Below, in pieces: positions 38,947 to 48,466 of a DNA stretch of 64,000 nucleotides. A program made the translations under genes and the position numbers. A model generated the notes under the pieces. It did no database searches, was not told the origin of the DNA, and saw nothing but the letters and a program-made list of their open reading frames with translations. Source of the stretch: a virus; IMG/VR virus record IMGVR_UViG_3300020380_000001, positions 186,001-250,000 of that record; one strand, 5' to 3'. The first letter of the stretch is position 1. Each line of letters begins with the position of its first letter.

Positions 38947-40502
38947 TAATCCTTATACATATTGATAATTGACCAATCAGTGCCGTTGTGATACAGCGTT
39001 ACTGATGCGTATGGCTGCGTAAGTGTTAGTGACACCTGTCCATCAATTGGCTGATTAGCGTTAATCGTTATATTACCTGTGCCCGCAACGTCTTTAATAG
39101 TCAATTGCTTGCCTGCATCAGCGATCATCATATTCGGTAATGTGATTACTGTGTTAGGCTGCGTAACACTTATTACACCGTCAAGAGGGTCTGCGGTGTA
39201 GGTAGAGGTAGACACTCTAACGTGGCCACCAGTAAGTCTGTTGCTGATTTCGATTACATCATTGACCACGCGCATGCACAAGCCCGGGCCAGTACGTAGT
39301 GTTCTGATATCACCGTCTTGGTTGACTAGTTGATAACCGTTGCCCGCGTTGTTTACTGCTGATTGTGTAGGCGCAGTAATATCACGACCAATTATCAAGT
39401 CGCCATTTACGTCTACATCTATGCGAATATCATCAGCTGCCGTTATTGACGGCACGTCTGGTATTGCGTTAATTTGGTCTTTTAGTGCCTGCGATAAAGC
39501 AAAGTCAACAGTATCGGCATTCTCGGTCACGATTATATCATCATCGCCCCGCATTCTACGCATATGAAGTTCATAGCCAGTCTTAGTTCTACGCAACTCC
39601 TTGAGGTTTCGAGCCCCGTCTTCGGTTATATAGAACGCCGCCATTGCACATGCGCAACCGTCAGTTTCATCATCGTTGGACTCAAACGTAATGCCCAGTA
39701 TTTCGACCTCTGTCTGGTTGTCTGGAATCTCGTTTAGTCTGAATATAGTAGAACCGTCAGTCTGCGGTATTACTTCAAATGTTTGTCTACCCTGCTTAAT
39801 ACCATCTAGTGTCAATATAATCTTAGATCCAATTGCCGACCAAGGCACAGGAAAGTCAGCAGTCGTACCATCAGCGACATAGTTAGCAACAGAAAATGTA
39901 TTGTCAGGATAACCACGTAGACCGAATACCTCTATCTCGACGCCCGCGGGGATGTCTTCAACGAATCGTATCGCTGATTCACCGTCTGCTGGGTAGAATA
40001 GGTCGTATGCGCCGGTGTGCTGTATAACACCATCTAGTGTCACTATAAGCGAGGCTGTATTAGTCGCGTACCACGGCAAGCCAAAGTCGCGCTGAGCGCC
40101 AGGCGCTACACGAGTAAAGAGACCAAGACGCGATGCTGTTAAAGTTTGGAACCCGTAAACTTCTAATCGCTGACCTTCTACTAAATTATCACTAAACTCC
40201 AATACAGTAACAGAGTCGCCGATGTTTATAGAGAATGTGTCAACGTGTTGCTTAACACCGTCTATAGTAACAAGCAAACTTGTCGTAGAGATGGCACGCC
40301 AAGGCAATGTGAATCTCGTTTCGTTACTCATCACATCTAGTTGGAAACATTCAATAGTTTCGCTTATTGTTGGTTCTTTGGTGCCGCCCGGGACTTTAGG
40401 TAAGGTACCGCCATGCTCGCCTGATAAAACAAGACAGCCTTCTGCCATAATCTTTAAAGCGAGTGATTGACTGTAAAGAGTGTTGCATGCATTAATAGCC
40501 AT
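38946..40502 (-). CDS. Tail fibre/virion protein with triple beta repeats, 518 aa
   Basis: Residues ~55-265 hold three repeats of about 70 aa built on 'FTLPWRAISTTSLLVTIDGVKQ', 'FGLPWYATNTASLIVTLDGVIQ' and 'FPVPWSAIGSKIILTLDGIKQ'. A cysteine-containing linker (CACAM) and a helix lead to a C-terminal region with 'ITINANQPIDGQVSLTLTQPYASVTLYHNGTDWSIINMY', typical of phage fibre ends. A perfect AAGGAGGTGAC ribosome site precedes the ATG, suggesting high expression. Confidence 0.8.
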   Translation of the reverse strand: MAINACNTLYSQSLALKIMAEGCLVLSGEHGGTLPKVPGGTKEPTISETIECFQLDVMSNETRFTLPWRAISTTSLLVTIDGVKQHVDTFSINIGDSVTVLEFSDNLVEGQRLEVYGFQTLTASRLGLFTRVAPGAQRDFGLPWYATNTASLIVTLDGVIQHTGAYDLFYPADGESAIRFVEDIPAGVEIEVFGLRGYPDNTFSVANYVADGTTADFPVPWSAIGSKIILTLDGIKQGRQTFEVIPQTDGSTIFRLNEIPDNQTEVEILGITFESNDDETDGCACAMAAFYITEDGARNLKELRRTKTGYELHMRRMRGDDDIIVTENADTVDFALSQALKDQINAIPDVPSITAADDIRIDVDVNGDLIIGRDITAPTQSAVNNAGNGYQLVNQDGDIRTLRTGPGLCMRVVNDVIEISNRLTGGHVRVSTSTYTADPLDGVISVTQPNTVITLPNMMIADAGKQLTIKDVAGTGNITINANQPIDGQVSLTLTQPYASVTLYHNGTDWSIINMYKD

Positions 40503-40513
40503 ATGTCACCTCC

Positions 40514-40927
40514 TTATAGACTTAACAGAACTTTGTCTATCGCACCGTGTGTAAGCTTAAGATCAGGGATCTGTAAACTATCAGTGCTTATGTAACTTCT
40601 GTCTTGCACAAAGCGTAAGAACGTGAAGTTACCGCAGAAGGTAAATGCCGCAACGCCAGACTCAGGATCATCGTTTAATGGGAATTCGATGAAGGCGCCG
40701 TCACAAGAACACGTATAGCCTCGTAACGTTATATCAAACCAATCGTTGTCGTCTGGGTTTAGTGAAAGGGTGCCTTGTATCTTTATACGGCCTATGAAAT
40801 CCTGATAGTGGATAGACACGGTGTGCAGGCCATCTACACTACCGTACCATCCGTCAGCGCGTACACGCTCGCCTACATAATTCCATTCTTGACCTGTATT
40901 AGATGTAAGAAGAACGGGTTGTCTCAT
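40514..40927 (-). CDS. Conserved phage virion-associated protein, 137 aa
   Basis: A small beta-sandwich-like protein with 'DDNDWFDITLRGYTCSCDGAFIEFPLNDD' and 'TFCGNFTFLRFVQDRSYI', recalling small structural proteins of large myoviruses. It is first in the operon leading to the 518-aa fibre gene, with an exact ACTAAATA 34 nt upstream. Tail or baseplate location is inferred. Confidence 0.7.
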   Translation of the reverse strand: MRQPVLLTSNTGQEWNYVGERVRADGWYGSVDGLHTVSIHYQDFIGRIKIQGTLSLNPDDNDWFDITLRGYTCSCDGAFIEFPLNDDPESGVAAFTFCGNFTFLRFVQDRSYISTDSLQIPDLKLTHGAIDKVLLSL

Positions 40928-40960
40928 TGGGTATCCTACTAGAAAGTTTTATCTTTCCAG

Positions 40961-40968
40961 TATTTAGT
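40961..40968 (-). promoter_or_regulatory. Late-promoter-like octamer ACTAAATA
   Basis: Exact octamer 34 nt upstream of the 137-aa gene, at the boundary between the paralogue array and the fibre operon. Confidence 0.6.
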
Positions 40969-40980
40969 GATACCATTTTA

Positions 40981-41826
40981 TTAGCCGGCTACTAGACCGT
41001 ATTGTAATACCGCCAGTGATAGTGATTCTTTCGGGATTCCTAGTACAGAGATATCGTCTAGATGAAGCTCGATGGCGTCCCGTAGTTCTGCGGGTAGTTG
41101 ACCTTTGTTCATGCTGTGGTCCATGATATAACACCCGTAGCGATAGAAGTCCATCAAATCAGTTTTGGACGGCATAAACACAGGCTTGCCCATAGTGATA
41201 GTCCAGCCTGTACTTTCTGTTTTAGATTCAGTCATGCCGTTACAGCGACTAATCACAGTGTTAGGTATACCGATAGTCGTCTCGTCACGGACTAGTTTCA
41301 CCACCGTCTCATAGTCTTCTTTAAAGTTAAGCACAACAATAGCGTTGACCATTCGCATACATATCTCGTCATTGCGCTTATCGTTATGAAGTCCAAATGT
41401 GCGGTGGTGTGCTATGATATAGAAGCTGCCTGTTTCAGGATCCAGCTTTAAGATGTCGAGTGTACCGTTCATCATACGCAGATAATACTTGTCGTCACCA
41501 AACTGGTAAGCTACACAGCAATCAAGGCCTGTATTCACATACATCAAGTCAGATGCAATTTTTAATTGGCCGTCGAAGTCGTCTTCCCGGACTGCCGCTA
41601 AAAATGTTTTAGAACTGCGGTACATCTTTACGCGTGGTGACTTGAATTGTTTCTCAATCACATATGTTACGTCACGTACCCACTTTTCTACGCGAGCAGA
41701 GTGATGTTTCAGATCTAGTACCTCTGCAGGTGATAGATAAGAAGTCTTCTTTTTGTGCACGTCGAGTAAGGTAGTCAAGCAAGCAATAAACGACGGTATC
41801 GATTTTGTATACTGTTTTTGATGCAT
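40981..41826 (-). CDS. Array paralogue 16 (last), 281 aa
   Basis: Last of the sixteen tandem paralogues. Helical N-terminal third, beta-rich middle ('YYLRMMNGTLDILKLDPETGSFYIIAHHRTF') and C-terminal helix ending SLAVLQYGLVAG, which contains the family end motif LQYG. Only 2 nt separate it from the gene upstream. No known domain. Confidence 0.78.
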   Translation of the reverse strand: MHQKQYTKSIPSFIACLTTLLDVHKKKTSYLSPAEVLDLKHHSARVEKWVRDVTYVIEKQFKSPRVKMYRSSKTFLAAVREDDFDGQLKIASDLMYVNTGLDCCVAYQFGDDKYYLRMMNGTLDILKLDPETGSFYIIAHHRTFGLHNDKRNDEICMRMVNAIVVLNFKEDYETVVKLVRDETTIGIPNTVISRCNGMTESKTESTGWTITMGKPVFMPSKTDLMDFYRYGCYIMDHSMNKGQLPAELRDAIELHLDDISVLGIPKESLSLAVLQYGLVAG

Positions 41827-41828
41827 AA

Positions 41829-42695
41829 TTAATCCACTACTTGGTACTGGTCCTCAATACCGTTTAATTTGATTTGTGCTATTATACGGTTCTTAACCTC
41901 GTCGTCAAGGTTTTTTACGCGGCCAAGCTCATTTATGTTGATAGTTTGGTTATAAGAATAGCCGTGATCGTTTAATAGCTCGCCTGTCTTTGGTTTTCCT
42001 ACATCACTTATGTACTCTACTGTGCTATCAAGCAACGGACCGTAACGTCTGAGTACCAACCATCCTTTCTTATACTCGATACCATGAGTCCCAAAGCTAT
42101 GGTCTATCAAAGCCAGCTTCGAGTTGCCGTCTGTGATATTACTATCCGGGATTTCTTCACAGTATTGAATTGTATCAATACGACCTGTCTGCGCGACAGT
42201 ATGGTAACGCACGAACTTTCTGTCGCTGCGCACTACTAGCGAACAATTACCGACGGTTCCTTTGACTGCGTGTATCTCATAGCTCGGACTGTCATCAACA
42301 CCTGCCGGTGTAAGATTCATTTTGGTAGACACATCTGGGCTGCCTACTCGGTCGGCCGTGCGCGTTATTGTTATGAAGTATTTCCCGGACTCAGGAAGCC
42401 CGGTGCTGATCCTCATGACACGCCGCAGGGCACTAAATGCGACAACGTTTATCTTTGCGCCAGAACTCGTAGTAAATTTAGACTTAGTACCATGTAAAAT
42501 AGGCTCGTTTAATTCGTTCCATTCAAACTCGCTTTCTACATAGTCAAAAAATAGGTTAGCAGCCGTGTTCACTTGTACTATCAAGTGGCGCAGTTTGGCA
42601 GCATCTGTAGCCGGGTGTTCTAGTGAAAATACCGTTTCAAGTCTCCTAACAATAATCTTTAGGTTAGCTTCGGCGATATCAAGAATACTTTCCAT
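41829..42695 (-). CDS. Array paralogue 15, 288 aa
   Basis: Helical start (MESILDIAEANLKIIVRRLE), beta-rich centre with 'GKYFITITRTADRVGS', end helix 'LDDEVKNRIIAQIKLNG' followed by a short extra tail. The family end motif is degraded here (IKLNG). Its start shares one base with the preceding stop. Confidence 0.76.
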   Translation of the reverse strand: MESILDIAEANLKIIVRRLETVFSLEHPATDAAKLRHLIVQVNTAANLFFDYVESEFEWNELNEPILHGTKSKFTTSSGAKINVVAFSALRRVMRISTGLPESGKYFITITRTADRVGSPDVSTKMNLTPAGVDDSPSYEIHAVKGTVGNCSLVVRSDRKFVRYHTVAQTGRIDTIQYCEEIPDSNITDGNSKLALIDHSFGTHGIEYKKGWLVLRRYGPLLDSTVEYISDVGKPKTGELLNDHGYSYNQTININELGRVKNLDDEVKNRIIAQIKLNGIEDQYQVVD

Positions 42696-43531
42696 TATTT
42701 TAAGTCTCCCCTAAGGCGCAATTTCGCTATAGTTTCGGCTTTTTCTTCATCGGATAAATTGTCAATCTCCATGAAACGGTTTGCGCCTACTATGACACGG
42801 TACTGATTGTTAAATTCACCAACCAAATCGCCTGCGACAGATGTCAATAACGGTACTACATCCGATGTTATCTCGTCCACTATTCTTAACTTGTTACTGT
42901 CCGCATGCTTCGTCACCAACCAACCGTTAATATGTCTGACATTGTTAGATGGATCCTGCGGGTAGACTGCACATTGCGCTACCGGCATGCCTCGTTCATC
43001 CTTGTCCGGGTCTTCTATCCTGTATACCATGAGCGATGTGTCGCCTAGATACATAATGTGAGTTTCGCCCGGGCTACGTAATACAACTGACGCGCCACGA
43101 TGCGGTTCGCGTGCTACGAAACATGATATATCGTTTCCTGCAGATTCAAACCCGTAAAAGGCAATGTCTGAATCCGTTACGAAGCTTACTATCCGATCGG
43201 GCCTGTGATTGTAATCAGGCGGTACTGTTTTATTATGCGATGCGGCGACTATATTAGCAGTCGTAAAACGGTAATAGTCAACCATTTTGCTGATCGCAGT
43301 GTGTGTCTTGCCGGAAAAATATATGGCACCTTGTATATCACCGCGTGTCACGTCCCAGTACATGGTACCCATCGAATGTAAGGCAGTAACACACCCTATT
43401 AAATCAAGAATAGTGCCTGATAAGGTATCTTTGATAGTTGTGCTTTTTATTGTAGCTAGCGAATCTTTGAGCTTAGCAGGGGCTTCAAGAACTGCCTCTG
43501 CTATTACTCTATCCATAGATGTAGTAGTCAT
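42695..43531 (-). CDS. Array paralogue 14, 278 aa
   Basis: Same three-part plan. The centre has 'REPHRGASVVLRSPGETHIMYLGDTSLMVYRIEDP' and 'VRHINGWLVTKH', the latter similar to 'YKKGWLVLRRY' in paralogue 15. End helix LSDEEKAETIAKLRLRGDLK. ATGA overlap with the upstream gene. Confidence 0.76.
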   Translation of the reverse strand: MTTTSMDRVIAEAVLEAPAKLKDSLATIKSTTIKDTLSGTILDLIGCVTALHSMGTMYWDVTRGDIQGAIYFSGKTHTAISKMVDYYRFTTANIVAASHNKTVPPDYNHRPDRIVSFVTDSDIAFYGFESAGNDISCFVAREPHRGASVVLRSPGETHIMYLGDTSLMVYRIEDPDKDERGMPVAQCAVYPQDPSNNVRHINGWLVTKHADSNKLRIVDEITSDVVPLLTSVAGDLVGEFNNQYRVIVGANRFMEIDNLSDEEKAETIAKLRLRGDLK

Positions 43532-44262
43532 ACCATCCCCTGTATACGTAACATAGGCAGTGCTATATTATTGGCCAGTAAAGGTTCATATGTCGCTACT
43601 ACTGATTTCAAAGTATAGTACTCCACTCGCTCAACCAACCACCTGTGAACGGTCTTTATTTCAACCGAGTCACTGATTTTTTTCTTTTCCTGCGTTACTG
43701 CGTTGCTGTCTAGTGTGTTGAAATCAAATTCAGTAAACCACGACACACGATCATAATCACGGTTTTGTTCAGACGTAATTTTAATAAAACCTTGTTCCGA
43801 TGTTCCGATTGTGTCTGTCACCGTATACGAACCGTGGTAGCCGTGTGCTGGCACTACAAGATTATAACTAAGGTAACGATCACGTTCCATATCTTTAATG
43901 ATGAACTTGCTATTGTTTAATAAAGCAGTGTACTTGAGCGTTCCTCTACTATAAAGGCTAACTACATGGCTAGTAACTGTTCCGCGCTTGTAATCCACAT
44001 CGTATTGGGTAACAGGAGGCTTTGTTTGCTTAGCAGAGTTTCTCAGGCACCTATGATGCATGTGCATCATCATCGCAACCATTGGGCGTTTCTGCTTGTT
44101 GTGAAAGTTAAGGAACGCCCAGCGTACAAATAACATTAGACGCGCTTCGTCTGAATTTGGTAGAGACTTTAATGGCTTCCTAAAGCTGCGCGTTTTGTTG
44201 TGCGCTGATGCCAGATAAGCCCTAGTCGGCAGATATACGTCGTCCCATATATGATTAATCAT
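43528..44262 (-). CDS. Array paralogue 13, 244 aa
   Basis: I use the ATG at 44262, which makes a 4-nt ATGA overlap with the upstream stop, instead of a TTG at 44274. Strongly basic N-terminal third (HNKTRSFRKPLKSL). Beta-rich middle, end motif LPMLRIQGMV. Confidence 0.74.
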   Translation of the reverse strand: MINHIWDDVYLPTRAYLASAHNKTRSFRKPLKSLPNSDEARLMLFVRWAFLNFHNKQKRPMVAMMMHMHHRCLRNSAKQTKPPVTQYDVDYKRGTVTSHVVSLYSRGTLKYTALLNNSKFIIKDMERDRYLSYNLVVPAHGYHGSYTVTDTIGTSEQGFIKITSEQNRDYDRVSWFTEFDFNTLDSNAVTQEKKKISDSVEIKTVHRWLVERVEYYTLKSVVATYEPLLANNIALPMLRIQGMV

Positions 44263-45086
44263 CCCATATCCCAATTTAATAATGCGTTACTCACAACTTC
44301 TTTTGAACAGAAGCCCCGTACCAATACCAATAAGTCACGTATGTTACCGAACGTTCTTGTTTCATCTTTACTGTCACGGTAAACCCACATAGAGCTAGTG
44401 AGTGTGAATTCTTCAGTATCAGAGTCATACGCGTAAGAGTGGTAATTCTTATCTAGTGTGTTCCAGTCAATTACCGTAGTCCATATTGAGTACGACATCA
44501 ACTTAGACGGGAACCCGTCTCTAGTTGTGCCTTTATAGTTCATACGGTATACTGACGTTTCTTTATAGCTGCGCCTAGAAGTAACGGTAAATTCTATTAG
44601 TCCTGTGCTAAACAGTCCACCTCGTAAGAATTCTACCAAGACCACAGCAAAACCATCACCAGTAGCCACTTCCGTTAACGTTACGCCCTTATGCGTCGAA
44701 TAATACACATTGTATACAAGTCGATCCTTAAAGTAAACATCAATATCAATGCCATATTCTCTGGCAGTTTGGTAGTGTACTTGTACCGTAATGTGGTAGT
44801 CAGTGTTGAAAGAAGTTTCTTCTTTTCCTATAGTCGTATTCATAACCTTTTCGATTGAACCACCGCCACATACTCCATAAAAGGACTTGAGCATGCGTTC
44901 TTTTAAGAGCCATGTACCGAGTGCGATGTCAGATTTATTCCCGTGCTTATTCTTCCTTAGTAGTGCACGACACACAGCATACCATGTCTTGCCATCTAAT
45001 ACTTGGCTATACACATTATGCGAGTTAGTGGCGTGATCGTGCATTGTAGAGAACAAATTACCAAACAGTTTCAAATTAACATCCAT
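44259..45086 (-). CDS. Array paralogue 12, 275 aa
   Basis: Middle strands 'YHITVQVHYQTAREYGIDIDVYFKDRLVYNVYY' and 'GLIEFTVTSRRSYKETSVYRMNYKG'. End 'VVSNALLNWDMG' is a divergent family motif. Its ATG is embedded in the TATGGATGT codons ending paralogue 11. Confidence 0.75.
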   Translation of the reverse strand: MDVNLKLFGNLFSTMHDHATNSHNVYSQVLDGKTWYAVCRALLRKNKHGNKSDIALGTWLLKERMLKSFYGVCGGGSIEKVMNTTIGKEETSFNTDYHITVQVHYQTAREYGIDIDVYFKDRLVYNVYYSTHKGVTLTEVATGDGFAVVLVEFLRGGLFSTGLIEFTVTSRRSYKETSVYRMNYKGTTRDGFPSKLMSYSIWTTVIDWNTLDKNYHSYAYDSDTEEFTLTSSMWVYRDSKDETRTFGNIRDLLVLVRGFCSKEVVSNALLNWDMG

Positions 45087-46023
45087 ACTGTAACCTCATC
45101 ATGGTCATATCTTCTTCCGGCATTAATACTACTCCGTATTTTTCCTGCTCAACTATTATGCGCTTAATATGATTGCGTACCGATTCATAGTCGTGCGGGT
45201 TGTTGGTAGTCAGTAAACCAGACATAGAGAAACACTCTATTTCAAGACCATTCTCAGTCCGGTAATATTTTATCGCACCTGCGCGATATACCCCTTTCGC
45301 CACAATTGTACCAGTCCCATTAACACAGTACGCAGAAAATGCCGGCCTATTGACAATGACTTCTCGCATACGTAAGGACGCGTCCAAAGGATGGTGTATC
45401 GGCGTACTACTAAGCGGCACGGTGAACTTCGCATTAACTCGTAGCGCCTGCATCTGTGCTTCTTTTAAGAAGGGTGTGTCTGAAGGTATGCTGTTCTCTA
45501 CTTGGCCACAATCATAAGAATTATGACGCAAGTAAATAGCCAAGTGTTTGATTCTTTCACATAGCGGTATAACCGGATGCCCAGTCATTACATACTCAAC
45601 ACTAGACGACCTCGTTATACCAATTGGGCTTTCTCTGTGCAGAGATACAGTGACTGAGTAACTTGCACCCTCTGTGCTAGTGGCAGAATTTGCAACGTAC
45701 CTCACCCCAACTAGGTGATTCTTGCTTGCTTGCCAGGTAACAGTCATATCGACATCAGTCCATTTGGCCTCCCTAGTCTTTATTCTAAACATACCCAAGT
45801 CGTTTAGCATGCAAGCTTCGTTCAAATTCTTGTTAACTGGTAACTTCTCTGTTATTGCGAGTATTCCGTTACCTTCGTTAGAAAAAAGATCCAAGAACGT
45901 CCAAAAGTCAAACGGTTCATCTGCCCCCTTGCCGATAGACGCGAAGCGATATAAGTGTCGATAATCATTCATTGCGATTTCAGCAATAGCAGCACTATGC
46001 CTGCAAAGTGTTTCAATAACCAT
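45076..46023 (-). CDS. Array paralogue 11, 315 aa (longest)
   Basis: Longest member, with an insertion in the N-terminal half. Middle: 'ASYSVTVSLHRESPIGITRSSSVEYVM'. End 'PEEDMTMMRLQYGC' is the canonical family motif. Its own ATG is nested in the NYGY end of paralogue 10. Confidence 0.78.
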   Translation of the reverse strand: MVIETLCRHSAAIAEIAMNDYRHLYRFASIGKGADEPFDFWTFLDLFSNEGNGILAITEKLPVNKNLNEACMLNDLGMFRIKTREAKWTDVDMTVTWQASKNHLVGVRYVANSATSTEGASYSVTVSLHRESPIGITRSSSVEYVMTGHPVIPLCERIKHLAIYLRHNSYDCGQVENSIPSDTPFLKEAQMQALRVNAKFTVPLSSTPIHHPLDASLRMREVIVNRPAFSAYCVNGTGTIVAKGVYRAGAIKYYRTENGLEIECFSMSGLLTTNNPHDYESVRNHIKRIIVEQEKYGVVLMPEEDMTMMRLQYGC

Positions 46024-46873
46024 AATTAAGGGCCATAATTGTTGCGTCAGTATCGTTTAAAATTCTCAGGCCTGTTTCGGCTTCTGCCTCTCGCACTTCG
46101 CTTAAGCGATGCGCAGATGTAAACCATTCACCGCTTAATTCGTCATAGCCAAACCCAACTCTTTGATTCGCGACACGCCCATCGGAGCCATACTCTACTA
46201 CTGTACGAATTGGCTTACATGGATTAATGACATAAAATTTAGTGTCTTTGGAAAATGGGAAGTTATCACCATATACAGCAAACGGACGGCGTAGTATTTC
46301 CTTTCGTAACAGTGCGCCACTGCCAGAGTGTCCTTGGGTTTTTGTTAAGTAGCGCCTTGTGTATATGCTTCCTGGAACATACGCCGGTATAGCAACATAC
46401 CGCGACGTACGGAATTCAACAGCGCCGGTTTTATACACTAGCATCGTTAATTGTCGTGTGGCGTTTGATCCACGTTCCGGTGCGCGGTGCCCTTCGGGTA
46501 TTGACTGATGAAGTGACATAAACAGTCGCGTAAATGATGTACGCGGGCTGAGGCGTATAATTGCGTCATAACGCTTACCGGTACCAAAATCAATACCATC
46601 TATGTATATGCCGACCGAGCGTATTCTCTCAGAGTTGCGTACTGAGATTGCCAAGCCGCACATGTTGTATTCGTACTCAAACCCCTCACTTTCACCATCC
46701 GATGCATACGGCAGCACTTCCAATAACTTATTAGTAAAGTCCTGGACAGTATTCATACGCCATTCCGTATGTGTTTCTTTCATGTTGCGCAGGTAAAGCT
46801 TGCCAAAGTGTCGCAAGCCAGTCATAATAATACCTAACGTGCGGTGATCGAATGCTTTATTTCTAGTAACCAT
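46013..46873 (-). CDS. Array paralogue 10, 286 aa
   Basis: Middle: 'CGLAISVRNSERIRSVGIYIDGIDFGTGKRYDAIIRL' and 'VEFRTSRYVAIPAYVPGSIYTRRYL'. A helix precedes the end motif TDATIMALNYGY. Its start ATG lies in the LNGY end of paralogue 9. Confidence 0.77.
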   Translation of the reverse strand: MVTRNKAFDHRTLGIIMTGLRHFGKLYLRNMKETHTEWRMNTVQDFTNKLLEVLPYASDGESEGFEYEYNMCGLAISVRNSERIRSVGIYIDGIDFGTGKRYDAIIRLSPRTSFTRLFMSLHQSIPEGHRAPERGSNATRQLTMLVYKTGAVEFRTSRYVAIPAYVPGSIYTRRYLTKTQGHSGSGALLRKEILRRPFAVYGDNFPFSKDTKFYVINPCKPIRTVVEYGSDGRVANQRVGFGYDELSGEWFTSAHRLSEVREAEAETGLRILNDTDATIMALNYGY

Positions 46874-47618
46874 TTAACATTCCTGCCCATACTTCTTTAG
46901 TTTCAATTGGTGCTAGATTTCCTTTACCTTTGCGATACGTGTTAACGAACCCCATCCGGCGTGTAAGAGAGCTTTTTTCACCAAAGTCATCTAAAACACC
47001 GACCACTTCCGGCGAGTCAGTTATTTCGAGCGGCAGACTCCACTCCCTAGTAACCCTTGCATCACCTGTTTCGTAGTCCTTAGAACTCACTTGTATCGCT
47101 GGAATATGTGCTTTTACCGGTACAGCTTCAGTAAAGGTAACGTTGCGATATAAGTAACGTATAGTGATCTCGTTGTTTTCGTAATCAATTATAAGCTTTG
47201 AGCCGCTAAGTGAGTTAAACCGAATTTCAATTTTCCTAACTTTTGCACCTTTAGACACTATAATAAGGCTAAGCGCGGGTCGGTGACATTGATCAAGTCC
47301 GATTCTGGTTTTAAGGAATTCATGCGGTACTCGTTCTTCAACACCGCGTTTTTGATACACCGATAGTGTAACCGCATTATAGTAATTACTGGTTTTGGAC
47401 TCGATATAGAAATGTGTTTGACGATCACCTATTTCGTGCGTTTCGCTGAACACGTTACCCTTCTTGACTTGGCTAAGGATACGTGTGTTGTGCTCGCCTA
47501 TTGCTTCGAGCTTTTCTCGAAGCGCATCGAAATCAAGTATACGCGCACGCGATACCATGGGTAGTATTTCCATCGCGTAGCCATAGAACTCTTTAGTTAG
47601 GCCGTACATGTCAAACAT
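46863..47618 (-). CDS. Array paralogue 9, 251 aa
   Basis: First of the second sub-operon, with AAGGAG before the ATG and a sigma70-like promoter upstream at 47644-47672. Middle: 'THFYIESKTSNYYNAVTLSVYQKRGVEERVP' and 'NEITIRYLYRNVTFTEAVPVKAHIP'. End motif VWAGMLNGY. Confidence 0.78.
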   Translation of the reverse strand: MFDMYGLTKEFYGYAMEILPMVSRARILDFDALREKLEAIGEHNTRILSQVKKGNVFSETHEIGDRQTHFYIESKTSNYYNAVTLSVYQKRGVEERVPHEFLKTRIGLDQCHRPALSLIIVSKGAKVRKIEIRFNSLSGSKLIIDYENNEITIRYLYRNVTFTEAVPVKAHIPAIQVSSKDYETGDARVTREWSLPLEITDSPEVVGVLDDFGEKSSLTRRMGFVNTYRKGKGNLAPIETKEVWAGMLNGY

Positions 47619-47643
47619 TGTTGCTCTCCTTTATCATAAGCAC

Positions 47644-47672
47644 AATATACGACACAAACAACCGTTAGTCAA
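47644..47672 (-). promoter_or_regulatory. Sigma70-like promoter inside the paralogue array
   Basis: TTGACT and TATATT with a 17-bp spacer on the minus strand, in the only sizeable gap inside this half of the array. Confidence 0.6.
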
Positions 47673-47689
47673 GAAAGTTTTCTAATTGA

Positions 47690-48466
47690 TTACATATACT
47701 GTATTCTGTTTGCGAAAATCTCAGGATAAGTTAAAGGTGGTTGGTTGTATTGTTTGCGCTTTTTGTCGACATAGTCCATAGCATTATTGAAACTACGTTC
47801 ACCAACAATTGCCCATTCTTGCTGTAACACTCGCTCGCTAGACCGCGTGTCATTTACGAAGTCAGTGTTTAATACAAACTGGCGCGGTATGTGTACTCGT
47901 AAAGGCACTCGCTCCTCCCAAAGTCGGCGCTGGGACAGGGTTTCGTAATTGGCCAGAGTTAGCCCTTCGTCAGTTAATGTCACTGAGCGAGATCCAAAAA
48001 AATCAGACTCGGTGCGTATACACAAACCAGCAGAACTAAGTTCTGATTGCTTTGTTAAGTTAACATTCATAGAAACGTCAAGAACGCGTCTATACGGGTG
48101 TGTTTTACGCTTGCGCTTGCCAGGATACGTGCGCAGTGCGTAAACGTTGAAAGACCAGTACATGCTCGCAAGGACAGAGCGACTCACACGTATTTTAAAT
48201 TCACGGCCATTAACTACCAAATTTGGTGATGAATGCTCCCAAGTACCAGCACTTTCACCGAACTGGTTCTTGAGTTCAGAACAAGCCGTTGCGATTTCAA
48301 TAATAGTAGTGTGCCATTTTGTACGAAGCGCACGCATAGTGTCATAAGTAGCTTGCGGATCGGGGCGCCTGACTTGACTAACACCAGTAATAATACTGAA
48401 GCCAGTTTTTATAAAATCAAGTGCGCAGCTTTCAGCTGCCCGTACCGTTGCTTCACTAGGCTTCAC
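47690..48466 (-). CDS. Array paralogue 8, 258 aa
   Basis: GTG start overlapping the preceding gene by 11 nt. Basic middle with 'TYPGKRKRKTHPYRRVLDVSMNVNL' and 'RVPLRVHIPRQFVL', the latter echoing paralogue 9 'VPVKAHIPAIQV'. End motif IFANRIQYM. Confidence 0.76.
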   Translation of the reverse strand: MKPSEATVRAAESCALDFIKTGFSIITGVSQVRRPDPQATYDTMRALRTKWHTTIIEIATACSELKNQFGESAGTWEHSSPNLVVNGREFKIRVSRSVLASMYWSFNVYALRTYPGKRKRKTHPYRRVLDVSMNVNLTKQSELSSAGLCIRTESDFFGSRSVTLTDEGLTLANYETLSQRRLWEERVPLRVHIPRQFVLNTDFVNDTRSSERVLQQEWAIVGERSFNNAMDYVDKKRKQYNQPPLTYPEIFANRIQYM